From assembly GCF_900096905.1 (NCBI RefSeq), contig NZ_FMYI01000004.1:62001-126000 (forward strand): a DNA stretch of 64,000 nt, in the 5' to 3' direction. Position 1 is the first letter of the stretch; each line of letters begins with the position of its first letter. This DNA comes from Pelagirhabdus alkalitolerans. Its GTDB lineage: Bacteria > Bacillota > Bacilli > Bacillales > Amphibacillaceae. Made by a program: the position numbers and the translations under genes. The notes under the pieces were generated by a model. That model had not been told where the DNA came from. It ran no database searches and worked only from the letters and a program-made list of their open reading frames with translations. Shown in pieces: positions 16,643 to 24,282 of the stretch.

Positions 16643-17986
16643 TTAGTTTATTGCATCAAATTTCTTCTCAAAAATCATACCAATAAAATGTACGGGATCT
16701 TTTGCATTTGAATAAGGAGGAGCGTAAGCGAGATCTAGATGGAAAAGATCTTCAACTTTAGCCATATAGCTTATAAGTGTCACAAACACATCAATTCGTT
16801 TGTCAACACCTTCTTTACCGATAATCTGAGCACCGAGAATCTGTCTTGAATGTCGATCAGCTACTGCTTTAATCCGCATCTTCTCGCCACCCAAATAACG
16901 GGGCTTATTCGCTTTCGTTAAATCAGCAACGACAACATCATATCCACTTTCAATAGCTGCCTTTTCAGTTAAACCTGTATTAGCGATGGTAAGATCAAAT
17001 AATTGATAAATACCTGTGCCTAAATTGCCTTGGTATCGACTTGAACCACCCGTTAATGCATCACCTGCTATCCGACCCGTTTTATTAGCCGTTGAACCGA
17101 GCGGGCGGAAAACAGGTTGATGATTAATAGATAGAAACGTTTCAATACAATCACCGCACGCATAAACATCTTCCAAATTCGTTTGCATACGTTCATCTAC
17201 TTTAATCGCTTTTGTCTCCCCTAATTCCACACCCATGTTAGAGGCTAACTGCGTATTTGGGCGAACACCTGTTGCAACAATAACGAGCTCAGCATCAATG
17301 TCTGGTGAGTCTTCTAATTTAACGTGATCTTGTTCAACGTGCGTGATCGTTGCATCTTTTAATATACGAAAGCCTTTATTCGTAATCAATTCTTCAAGAT
17401 ATTCCGCCATATCTTCATCTAAATTCGGTGTAATTTGAGGCATTTTTTCCACCACTGTCACATCGATATCATTTGCATACAGGTTTTCTAGCATTTCTAA
17501 CCCAATGAATCCAGTTCCAACGATAACAGCCGATTTCGGTCGATGTTGGTTAATGAAATCAACAATTGAGCGAGCATCATTTGGATTTCTAAGTGTGAAC
17601 ACGTGTGATTGATCAACACCTTCAAGTGGTGGAACAAATGGTGATGCACCTGTTGCTAAAACCAGTTGATCGTAATGATCAGTAAAGGTATCACCTGTGT
17701 CTAAATTTTTCACTGTTACTTCTTTAGACTGGTGATCAATTGATTGGACTTCATGACGAACTTTTATATTTATATTATATTTTTCTTTAAAAAATGATGG
17801 ATCCCGAGGTGTTAATGCATCCATATCCTCAACTTCCCCACCAATATAATAAGGTAGGCCACACCCAGAGTACGAAATATCTTGATCGCGTTCATAAATA
17901 ACAATATCTAATTCCGGATCATTACGACTTGCTTTAGCAGCTGCAGATGTCCCCGCAGCAACAGCACCAATTACTACTAATTTCAT
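16643..17986 (-). CDS. CoA-disulfide reductase / NAD(P)H oxidase family
   Basis: A 447-residue flavoprotein with a single redox Cys in SGCGLPYY (about residue 43), the hallmark of CoA-disulfide reductases and related Nox/Npr enzymes. It has an N-terminal FAD-binding GAVAAGTSAA, a second NAD(P)H Rossmann motif (VIVGTGFIGLEM), the FAD site VYACGDC and a C-terminal dimerisation domain. It reduces CoA disulfide or directly reduces peroxide/oxygen using NAD(P)H in the cytosol. RBS spacing favours ATG 17986 over 17992. It lies 55 bp after the MATE gene. Confidence 0.88.
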   Translation of the reverse strand: MKLVVIGAVAAGTSAAAKASRNDPELDIVIYERDQDISYSGCGLPYYIGGEVEDMDALTPRDPSFFKEKYNINIKVRHEVQSIDHQSKEVTVKNLDTGDTFTDHYDQLVLATGASPFVPPLEGVDQSHVFTLRNPNDARSIVDFINQHRPKSAVIVGTGFIGLEMLENLYANDIDVTVVEKMPQITPNLDEDMAEYLEELITNKGFRILKDATITHVEQDHVKLEDSPDIDAELVIVATGVRPNTQLASNMGVELGETKAIKVDERMQTNLEDVYACGDCIETFLSINHQPVFRPLGSTANKTGRIAGDALTGGSSRYQGNLGTGIYQLFDLTIANTGLTEKAAIESGYDVVVADLTKANKPRYLGGEKMRIKAVADRHSRQILGAQIIGKEGVDKRIDVFVTLISYMAKVEDLFHLDLAYAPPYSNAKDPVHFIGMIFEKKFDAIN

Positions 17987-18041
17987 TACCATCAGCCTCC
18001 ATTTATAGCTTTAATCTTTATCTCATTAAGCAATTCCCCAA

Positions 18042-19370
18042 TTAAGCGTTTCTCAATCGTTTGTCTTTTTTCTTTTCACGTGCAATTTGCCAAATGATAA
18101 TTCCCATCATAATCGCTTCGGTCAAAACAAATGACAACCAGACACCTGTCATCATTAACCATTGTGCTAACACGATAATAATCGGTACGATCAAGACAAA
18201 ACTACGGACAATTGATAATTTAAATGCAATCCCTGCTCGTTCAATCGCACTTAAATATGCAATTGAAATCATATTAAATCCCGCAAAGAAAAATCCAATA
18301 AAATAAATCATTAAACCTTCTTCAGCCATCCCATGTAAATCTGGATTTTGATTGCGATTGAATAAATCAATTAACGGATCAGAACCTAATGTGACAAACA
18401 AGTAAATCGTAAAAGCCAAAAGAAGGGATACAATCACACCGTACTGTAAAATACGTCTCATATCACGGTAATGACCTAAGCCAAACAAATGGCTGACAAT
18501 AGGCTGAATACCCTGAGCCATCCCCGTATAGATCGCAATGACCACGAAAGATATATTGGCAATAATGCCATATGCTGCAACACCTATATTTCCTGAAATC
18601 CGTAAGATCACAAAGTTAAAAATTAAGATAACAATACCACTTGATATTTCTGTAATAAAGGCAGAAATCCCTAAAGCAATCGTTTTTAAAAAAACGTGTA
18701 AATGCCACTGTATTTTTTGAATTCTAAATGTATTTAATGGCGTTTTAAAATGGAAACTCAAAATCATTAAACTAACAATCGGGGTTGATCCTGTCGCAAT
18801 TGCAGCACCTAACATCCCCATCTCAAAAGTAAAAATTAAAATATAGTCCATGACAATATTAAACAAGCTACCGACAAACATTCCTGTCATCGCAAGCTTT
18901 GGGTTTTTATCATTTCGAACAAATGCGACAAGCATATTGTTAAAAATGAAAAATGGAGAAAATAATAAAATGACTTGTAAATACGTTTGAGTCAAAATTA
19001 ACGTTTCATCATTCGCGCCGGATAAGCGCGCTAATTCTTCTGAAAATATCGCACCAAGTACGACGAACACTAAACTTAAAAGACTAGCAAGTGTAAGCGC
19101 GTGATTAAATACACTTGTTGCACTTTGTTCTTTTTCTTGAGCACGTAATATCGTATACCACGTCGCACCACCAATGCCAATCAATAATCCAATGCCTGAT
19201 ATTAACGTAAAGATTGGAATGGCTAAATTTAGTGCAGCTAACCCTATTTCACCAATCCCGTTAGCAATAAAAATTGTGTCTGCTAGTATGTAAACCGCTA
19301 GTCCAATCATTCCGATTACATTTAGACTAACGTATTTTGAAAATGTCTTGAAATCTCCCCTAATCTCCAT
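18042..19370 (-). CDS. MATE family efflux transporter
   Basis: A 442-residue MATE exporter with 12 helices and the duplicated halves typical of the MepA-like branch. The first half reads NVIGMIGLAVYILADTIFIA and the second carries GIIANISFVVIAIYTGMAQGIQPI. It should expel cationic compounds in exchange for Na+ or H+. CCTCCT at 19379-19384 (AGGAGG on the coding strand) sets the start at 19370. Its leader has a promoter and a terminator-like hairpin, suggesting attenuation control. Confidence 0.9.
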   Translation of the reverse strand: MEIRGDFKTFSKYVSLNVIGMIGLAVYILADTIFIANGIGEIGLAALNLAIPIFTLISGIGLLIGIGGATWYTILRAQEKEQSATSVFNHALTLASLLSLVFVVLGAIFSEELARLSGANDETLILTQTYLQVILLFSPFFIFNNMLVAFVRNDKNPKLAMTGMFVGSLFNIVMDYILIFTFEMGMLGAAIATGSTPIVSLMILSFHFKTPLNTFRIQKIQWHLHVFLKTIALGISAFITEISSGIVILIFNFVILRISGNIGVAAYGIIANISFVVIAIYTGMAQGIQPIVSHLFGLGHYRDMRRILQYGVIVSLLLAFTIYLFVTLGSDPLIDLFNRNQNPDLHGMAEEGLMIYFIGFFFAGFNMISIAYLSAIERAGIAFKLSIVRSFVLIVPIIIVLAQWLMMTGVWLSFVLTEAIMMGIIIWQIAREKKKDKRLRNA

Positions 19371-19412
19371 GTTGTCTGCCTCCTGCATGTCTTTTCGCTT
19401 CTATCCATTAAA

Positions 19413-19451
19413 AAGAGCACTTAATGCCGCGTTTTAAATGGCATTAAATGC
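19413..19451 (-). promoter_or_regulatory. Leader terminator hairpin (attenuator) of the MATE operon
   Basis: On the minus strand GCATTTAATGCC (19440-19451) pairs with GGCATTAAGTGC (19417-19428; one G-U), loop 11 nt, followed by TCTTTTT. It lies between the MATE promoter and the MATE start codon, about 45 bp before the ATG, so it should stop transcription unless relieved. Confidence 0.6.
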
Positions 19452-19491
19452 TTGAAAATCAGAAATTAACTCGTCTTATTTAAAGCTTAAT

Positions 19492-19520
19492 ATAGCAATC
19501 CCCTCATTTATTGTCAACTA
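19492..19520 (-). promoter_or_regulatory. Sigma-A promoter upstream of the MATE leader
   Basis: Minus strand TTGACA, 17-bp spacer, TATATT, upstream of the leader hairpin. This separates the hairpin from the cupin gene, which has its own terminator at 19577-19609. Confidence 0.7.
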
Positions 19521-19576
19521 AAGTCGTTTTATTGAATCCACAATTTTTGAAGTATGTGAAACGAAATTTTTCTACA

Positions 19577-19609
19577 TAAAAAAGCAACCACATAGGGTTA
19601 CTTTTTTTG
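19577..19609 (-). terminator. Terminator after the cupin gene
   Basis: AAAAAAGTAACC and GGTTGCTTTTTT arms around a short loop, T-rich tail on the minus strand, directly after the cupin stop. Confidence 0.75.
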
Positions 19610-19621
19610 GACGACGTATTT

Positions 19622-20071
19622 TTAATGATGATGGTTATGATGATCGTGATCCGCTTCTTCTTTTGTTCGATGTAAGGTTCCCTTTTCATGGTGTGGAGGT
19701 GCATAAATAGAGTACAATGCTAATGGTGTTGCACCTACATTCACTAAATTATGCCAATATCCAGCCGGAACAAAAATGGCATCTCCACTTTTAACGTAAC
19801 ACTGATAGTACATATTCGATCGCGATGGTCCCATTTCAACCCAACCTTGACCCGATTCAATACGCAAAAATTGATCTTCTCGGTTGTGCACTTCTAGGCC
19901 AACTTCACCATATACCGGTATACACATTAAGGTTAGTTGCAAATGATCTCCAGTCCATAATGCGCGTCTAAAATATGGATTTTGACATGTTTGTTGCCGT
20001 ATATTTGTCACATAAGGCTCACCACCAAAATCATATCGATTTACATGGTTAGAACACTTCGAATGATACAT
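19622..20071 (-). CDS. Cupin domain protein with His-rich C-terminus
   Basis: A 149-residue single-cupin protein. The cupin motif 1 reads EVHNREDQFLRIESGQGWVEMG and motif 2 is GDAIFVPAGYWHNLVNVG, with His and Glu positioned to bind a metal. The tail is very His-rich (DHDHHNHHH), which could bind metal. The N-terminus is Cys/His-containing. The frame extends upstream, but GAGAGGAAGAA before ATG 20071 is the better start. Function unknown; a metal-dependent small-molecule enzyme or metal store are both possible. Confidence 0.8.
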   Translation of the reverse strand: MYHSKCSNHVNRYDFGGEPYVTNIRQQTCQNPYFRRALWTGDHLQLTLMCIPVYGEVGLEVHNREDQFLRIESGQGWVEMGPSRSNMYYQCYVKSGDAIFVPAGYWHNLVNVGATPLALYSIYAPPHHEKGTLHRTKEEADHDHHNHHH

Positions 20072-20144
20072 AGACTTCTTCCTCTCTATTTTTTCTACAC
20101 AATAGAATATGGTTAAATGTCTCATTCGTGCATAAAATTCTTCT

Positions 20145-20188
20145 CAAAAAAAGCAGTTAGCAACTTTAGAGTTATTGCTAACTGCTTT
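20145..20188 (-). terminator. Terminator after the ClC channel gene
   Basis: Perfect 14-bp stem AAAGCAGTTAGCAA / TTGCTAACTGCTTT with an 11-nt loop and a T-run on the minus strand. Confidence 0.85.
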
Positions 20189-20192
20189 CTAT

Positions 20193-21482
20193 TTAGTCTT
20201 TCGTTTCAAAATAACGATCACTTTTTCTAAAATCTTTTGCAACACGGAAATCAGGATCATCACTACGCATATTAATATAGACCACTTTACGGTGACCTAC
20301 AATATAACCAACAACACTTCCGATGACAGCTGAACCCCCAACTTGAAAACCAACCATCTCAATCAACATAATGGGTGCTGCAATCGGGACATTCGCTACA
20401 CTCGCCAAGCTAGCTGTCATACCAGAAACCATAAGTGCGTTACTTAAGCCATTCGTTCCATCAACTAAGTAATTGCTCAAAATTCCACCAACAACTGCTC
20501 CAATAAACAGAGCAGGAATCACAAGACCTGCACTCCCCCTAAAACCAACAGTAAAAGATGTAGCTAACATTTTAGCAATCAAAATTGCAATTAAAAAACT
20601 TGTACCGTATGAATGCTCAATTAGGCTCTGAATAAAATCTGTACCTGTACCCGCAGCACTTGGATAATAAAGCAAAATAAAACCGGTTAGAATACCTCCT
20701 AGAATAGGTAAGTAACCTTCTAACCCATGTTTATTTAGCCAATCACCAAAATATTCAACTTTATGAAACAATTGCATAAACAATACAGAAATATAACCTG
20801 CAATAATACCTGCTAATATATAATAGAAAACATTCGTTGGTGTCGTTACATAATCACGCATCGCAAACATCGGGTTTGATGTCCCTAATGTACTGTATAC
20901 AATAAAACCCATCGAAGATGACAATATAGCAGGAAACACATCACTATAATGTAGCGATGATTTATAAAGAATTTCAGCAGCAAAAATGCCCCCTCCAAGA
21001 GGTGAACGAAAAATGGCACCTATAGCTCCTGCAGCACCACAAACCGTTAAAATTCGATGGTCTTCTTTATCGATCCACTTCGATACCCGCTTCCACTTTG
21101 AAATAAAGTTAGCGGTACTTCCTCCCATCAAAAGCATCGGACCTTCTACACCACCACTGCCTCTAAAACCAATTGTCGAAGCCGAAGCGATCAGTTTTGC
21201 TATCCATGTACGACGCTTCACATGACCTTGATACAGGTTAACAGAGTCAATATACTTAGCTGAACCTGAACCAAAAACGTCTGGATCGAATTTATATAAC
21301 AAAGTGACGATTACACCACCTATAATTGGTGCTAGGTGAATGGGAACTCGAACACCTAAGAAAGTCACCGCGTCAATTGCTGCATTTAATGCCAAAGCAG
21401 ATAACCCTCCCCCGATACCGACAAGGGTTGCAAAGAACATCCACTTCATCATATATTTATTTCCATATCTCATTTTTTCCAT
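20193..21482 (-). CDS. ClC family chloride channel/transporter
   Basis: A 429-residue ClC protein. Anion-pore motifs are present: GSGSAKY, GSGGVEGP (the gating Glu retained in the GxEGP position), GFRGSAG and the C-terminal helices with GSAVIGSVVGYI. No CBS domains follow. The retained gating Glu is compatible with an H+/Cl- antiporter, but channel versus exchanger is not settled by this. The start is placed at ATG 21482 behind TAGGTG. Monocistronic with its own terminator. Confidence 0.88.
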   Translation of the reverse strand: MEKMRYGNKYMMKWMFFATLVGIGGGLSALALNAAIDAVTFLGVRVPIHLAPIIGGVIVTLLYKFDPDVFGSGSAKYIDSVNLYQGHVKRRTWIAKLIASASTIGFRGSGGVEGPMLLMGGSTANFISKWKRVSKWIDKEDHRILTVCGAAGAIGAIFRSPLGGGIFAAEILYKSSLHYSDVFPAILSSSMGFIVYSTLGTSNPMFAMRDYVTTPTNVFYYILAGIIAGYISVLFMQLFHKVEYFGDWLNKHGLEGYLPILGGILTGFILLYYPSAAGTGTDFIQSLIEHSYGTSFLIAILIAKMLATSFTVGFRGSAGLVIPALFIGAVVGGILSNYLVDGTNGLSNALMVSGMTASLASVANVPIAAPIMLIEMVGFQVGGSAVIGSVVGYIVGHRKVVYINMRSDDPDFRVAKDFRKSDRYFETKD

Positions 21483-21860
21483 TCTGTATAACACCTACTC
21501 TCTGACTCTGTAACATAACGATTCAAAATAAGAAACGTCATTATAACACATTCGCATAGACATTCAACGTATTTTAACACAAAAGTCATACATTTTGTTT
21601 TTTTATCATTTATAATCATATAAAGTTTATAAAGTATACTGAATACATTAAAAAGAGTCTGAGACAAAACAAAAATGAATATCTTAAAAACACGAACAAT
21701 TCGATCAAAAGGGCGTCGCAATATGAAACAGACTCGCTTTTTAGCTCACGCGGCCTCAGCTAACTTTAGAAGCGAAGAACGCTTCTAAAGTGGATCTTCT
21801 CACTCGTGCTTTTCCCGCAAGAGTCTCGTCCATTTCAGATTGCTGTGAGATATGTAAACA

Positions 21861-21906
21861 AATAGCCGGACAAAAATAGTTAAAATACTATTTTTGTCCG
21901 GCTATT
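21861..21906. terminator. 20-bp perfect hairpin inside the structured repeat
   Basis: Arms 21861-21880 and 21887-21906 are perfectly complementary (core GCCGGACAAAAATAGT) with loop TAAAAT. It is strong enough to act as a terminator for the minus-strand kinase gene 79 bp upstream. Confidence 0.5.
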
Positions 21907-21971
21907 AAATTGACTTATTTACTTTTGTCTCAGACTCATTACATTGACTTATTTACTTTCATCTCAGACTC
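21904..21971. repeat. 34-bp tandem duplication of the repeat terminus
   Basis: 21904-21937 and 21938-21971 are adjacent direct repeats with about three mismatches, each ending CTCAGACTC. The terminal inverted repeat is thus present twice at this end. Confidence 0.7.
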
Positions 21972-21984
21972 TTTTTATAAGTAT

Positions 21985-23586
21985 CTATGCTTTTAAATAA
22001 TCAATAGCGGCTCTTTCTATATCCAGCCCTTCTCTATAACGATCCATAAATACCTCAAAACCTTCAACGTCTTCTCGTTCTGGCTCTGTTGTTTCAATTG
22101 CTTCATTTTTAAAGACTTTATTGGTTAAATAATCATCTAAAGTTTCTGTTTCAGATTGTTGAACTAAATAAGCTGCTAGTAAAGCAATGCCGTATGCGCC
22201 ACCTTCACCCGCTGTTTCCATGACAGAAACAGGTGTATCAAGTGAAGCTGCCATCATTCGCTTGCCGACATCTTTTGTTTTAAACAGGCCACCATGCCCT
22301 AGCATATTCGTAAGCTTAACGCCCTCTTCTTTTAATAGTAAGTCCATACCAATTTTCATGGCTCCTAATGAACTAAAGAGGTGTGCTCTCATAAAGTTTG
22401 CTAAATTAAAATGACTTTCAGGCGTGCGAACAAACAATGGACGCCCTTCTTCAAATCCTGTCATATGTTCACCTGATAAGTAACCATAAGATAATAAGCC
22501 CCCAGCATCCTTATCGCCTTCTAATGCTTTACGGTATAACGTTCCGTAGAGTGTATCCATATCAAGGTCTTGTCCCATCTCTTTTGCAAATTCACCAAAC
22601 AAACCGACCCAAGCATTTAAATCAGATGTACAATTATTCGCATGCGCCATCGCCACTAAGTTACCCGTTGGCGTTGTCACAAGATCTAATTCCAGATAAA
22701 CTTTTGATAGTTCTTTTTCCAACACTACCATCGCAAACACAGAAGTCCCGGCCGACACGTTTCCTGTTGTTGTCGCAATACTATTCGTTGCAACCATTCC
22801 AGTGCCTGCATCCCCTTCAGGTGGTGCTACCTCACTTCCTGGTTTGAGTGCACCTGTTGGGTCTAATAATTTAGCACCTTCTTCAGTAATTTTCCCACCA
22901 CTTTCTCCTGCAACTCTTACCTCAGGTAATAGATCATTTAATGACCATGAAACATCCTTATCTTTAGTTAATTGATCAAAGGTTGTCACCATATTTTGAT
23001 TAAACGATTTTGTGTTTAGATCAATTGGGAACATACCAGATGCTTCACCAACACCTAATACTTTCTCACCTGTTAATTGCCAGTGGATATAACCCGCTAA
23101 TGTCGTTTGAAAGTGGATATCATTTACATGCTTTTCTTTATTTAAAATCGCTTGATATAAATGCGCAATACTCCACCGTTGTGGAATTTGATAATTAAAT
23201 GTTTCAGTTAATTGCTTAGACGCTTCTTCTGTTATATTATTACGCCATGTTCTAAATGGGACTAATAGTTCATCATCTTTATTAAATACCATGTATCCAT
23301 GCATCATGGCACTAAAGCCCATTGACGCAATTTCTTTTAATTCGACGCCGTAACGAGTTAAAACGTCCTCTTTCATATCTTGGTAACTAGTTTGTAAGCC
23401 TTTCCAAATTTCATCAAGCGGATACGTCCAAATGCCATCGATATATTGATTCTCCCAATCGTAACCACCTGAAGCGATTGGCTTGTGGAACTCATCGATT
23501 AAAACAGATTTGATACGCGTAGAACCTAATTCAATCCCAAGCATCGCTTTCCCTGACTCAATTGTACTTTTCACTTGTTCACTCAT
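21985..23586 (-). CDS. FGGY family carbohydrate kinase, probable L-ribulokinase-like
   Basis: A 533-residue sugar kinase of the FGGY family: N-terminal ATPase phosphate-1 motif MLGIELGSTRIKSVLIDE, sugar-binding GFSAMMHGYMVF and FRTWRNN, and C-terminal adenosine motifs TGNVSAGTSVFAMV and GEGGAYGIALLAAYL. It resembles the kinase usually labelled xylulokinase or ribulokinase in Enterococcus and Lactobacillus arabinose clusters. Two AraR-like boxes upstream support L-ribulose (or D-xylulose) as substrate. No araA or araD is adjacent. Strong RBS GGAGG before ATG 23586. Confidence 0.85.
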   Translation of the reverse strand: MSEQVKSTIESGKAMLGIELGSTRIKSVLIDEFHKPIASGGYDWENQYIDGIWTYPLDEIWKGLQTSYQDMKEDVLTRYGVELKEIASMGFSAMMHGYMVFNKDDELLVPFRTWRNNITEEASKQLTETFNYQIPQRWSIAHLYQAILNKEKHVNDIHFQTTLAGYIHWQLTGEKVLGVGEASGMFPIDLNTKSFNQNMVTTFDQLTKDKDVSWSLNDLLPEVRVAGESGGKITEEGAKLLDPTGALKPGSEVAPPEGDAGTGMVATNSIATTTGNVSAGTSVFAMVVLEKELSKVYLELDLVTTPTGNLVAMAHANNCTSDLNAWVGLFGEFAKEMGQDLDMDTLYGTLYRKALEGDKDAGGLLSYGYLSGEHMTGFEEGRPLFVRTPESHFNLANFMRAHLFSSLGAMKIGMDLLLKEEGVKLTNMLGHGGLFKTKDVGKRMMAASLDTPVSVMETAGEGGAYGIALLAAYLVQQSETETLDDYLTNKVFKNEAIETTEPEREDVEGFEVFMDRYREGLDIERAAIDYLKA

Positions 23587-23649
23587 GATCCCGCCTCCAA
23601 TAAAGTATCACTTATAATGTTTTTAACTATAATTTTTACTCAAAACTAT

Positions 23650-23667
23650 ATTCATACGTACAAGTTT
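23650..23667. promoter_or_regulatory. AraR-like operator 1
   Basis: ATTCATACGTACAAGTTT matches the AraR consensus as I remember it (ATTTGTACGTACAA-type) in its ACGTACAA half, 64 bp upstream of the kinase ATG. Confidence 0.45.
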
Positions 23668-23779
23668 ACAGAAAAAAAGACAGTTATATAGTCTTTTATA
23701 TTAAGATCATAACATTAAACCCGTTTTCATCCAATAGATAAAATGAAATTCAGCTAAAAATTAATTAACATGTTCGCAT

Positions 23780-23795
23780 AAGTATACGTACTTAA
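23780..23795. promoter_or_regulatory. AraR-like operator 2
   Basis: AAGTATACGTACTTAA has 5-bp arms AAGTA/TACTT around TACG and shares ATACGTAC with operator 1, which lies 113 bp away. A spaced pair is compatible with cooperative binding and looping. Confidence 0.4.
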
Positions 23796-23824
23796 AATTT
23801 TAAAAAACACTTATAATACACAGA

Positions 23825-23870
23825 AAAGAGTCAAAAAATCATTTATTAATGATCTTTTGACTCTTTCTCC
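23825..23870 (-). terminator. Terminator after the VOC/heliorhodopsin operon
   Basis: Outer stem AAAGAGTCAAAA / TTTTGACTCTTT with inner ATCATT / AATGAT pairing, T-rich tail on the minus strand, beginning a few bases after the VOC stop. Confidence 0.8.
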
Positions 23871-23874
23871 AATA

Positions 23875-24255
23875 TTACACTGTCAATTCAATTAAATTAC
23901 CTTCAGGATCTTCTATGACACTCTCATAATAACCATCACCTGTTGTACGTGGACCATTTAGTAATAAAAACCCATCACTTACCAATTGATTGGTTAACGT
24001 ATTTACCTGTTCTTTCGATCCAGTTGAGAATGCAATATGTGCCCAACCGATTAGATCGTTTTCGTTTGATTGTTTAAGATCTGGCTTTTTCATAAGTTCA
24101 AGTCTTGCGCCTGTATCAAATGTTAAGAAGTAAGACTCAAATTCCTTTTTAGCATTATAATATTTTTGATTCGATTGAGCACCAAAATATTTCTCATAAA
24201 AGGTACGCATACCTTCTAAATCTTGTACCCAAATCGCTACATGTTCAATGTTCAA
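23875..24255 (-). CDS. VOC (glyoxalase/bleomycin-resistance) family protein
   Basis: A 126-residue vicinal-oxygen-chelate protein, two beta-alpha-beta-beta-beta modules. Putative metal ligands are His5 (IEHVAIWVQD), His in IGWAHIAFSTG and Glu in DPEGNLIELTV, as in lyases or dioxygenases of the family. The Tyr-rich region YEKYFGAQSNQKYYNAKKEF follows strand 1. It is 27 bp after the heliorhodopsin stop on the same strand and shares its terminator, so the two are very likely cotranscribed. The substrate is unknown; a role in retinal or carotenoid handling is only a guess. Confidence 0.87.
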   Translation of the reverse strand: MNIEHVAIWVQDLEGMRTFYEKYFGAQSNQKYYNAKKEFESYFLTFDTGARLELMKKPDLKQSNENDLIGWAHIAFSTGSKEQVNTLTNQLVSDGFLLLNGPRTTGDGYYESVIEDPEGNLIELTV

Positions 24256-24282
24256 TTAACCAACACCTAACCTTTCATCATT

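Larger units (their letters stand above)
21650..21976. mobile_element. 327-bp structured repeat with 15-bp terminal inverted repeats
   Basis: AAAAAGAGTCTGAGA at 21650-21664 is matched by its exact inverse at 21962-21976. Inside are three hairpins: a 12-bp perfect stem at 21763-21791, a 6-bp stem at 21741-21763, and a 20-bp perfect stem with a 6-nt loop at 21861-21906. The minus-strand core (GGACGAGACTC followed by TGCGGGAAAAGCACGAG, then GTTAGCTGAGGCCG) resembles a dispersed intergenic repeat that I recall from many Bacillaceae genomes. It has no credible ORF. I read it as a MITE-like non-autonomous element or a structured repeat RNA; it also ends the FGGY kinase transcript. Confidence 0.65.

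Noticed and set aside
19420..19445. Short leader peptide (MPFKTRH) in the MATE leader
   Set aside because: An in-frame ATG to TAA exists within the hairpin, but no RBS precedes it, so I do not claim ribosome-mediated attenuation.
21470..21721. 83-residue ORF across the clc upstream region and repeat
   Set aside because: No RBS, crosses the repeat boundary, and has no recognisable protein pattern.
22187..22847. Plus-strand frames within the FGGY kinase gene
   Set aside because: No RBS and low-complexity Pro/Leu/His-rich translations; they are antisense shadows.
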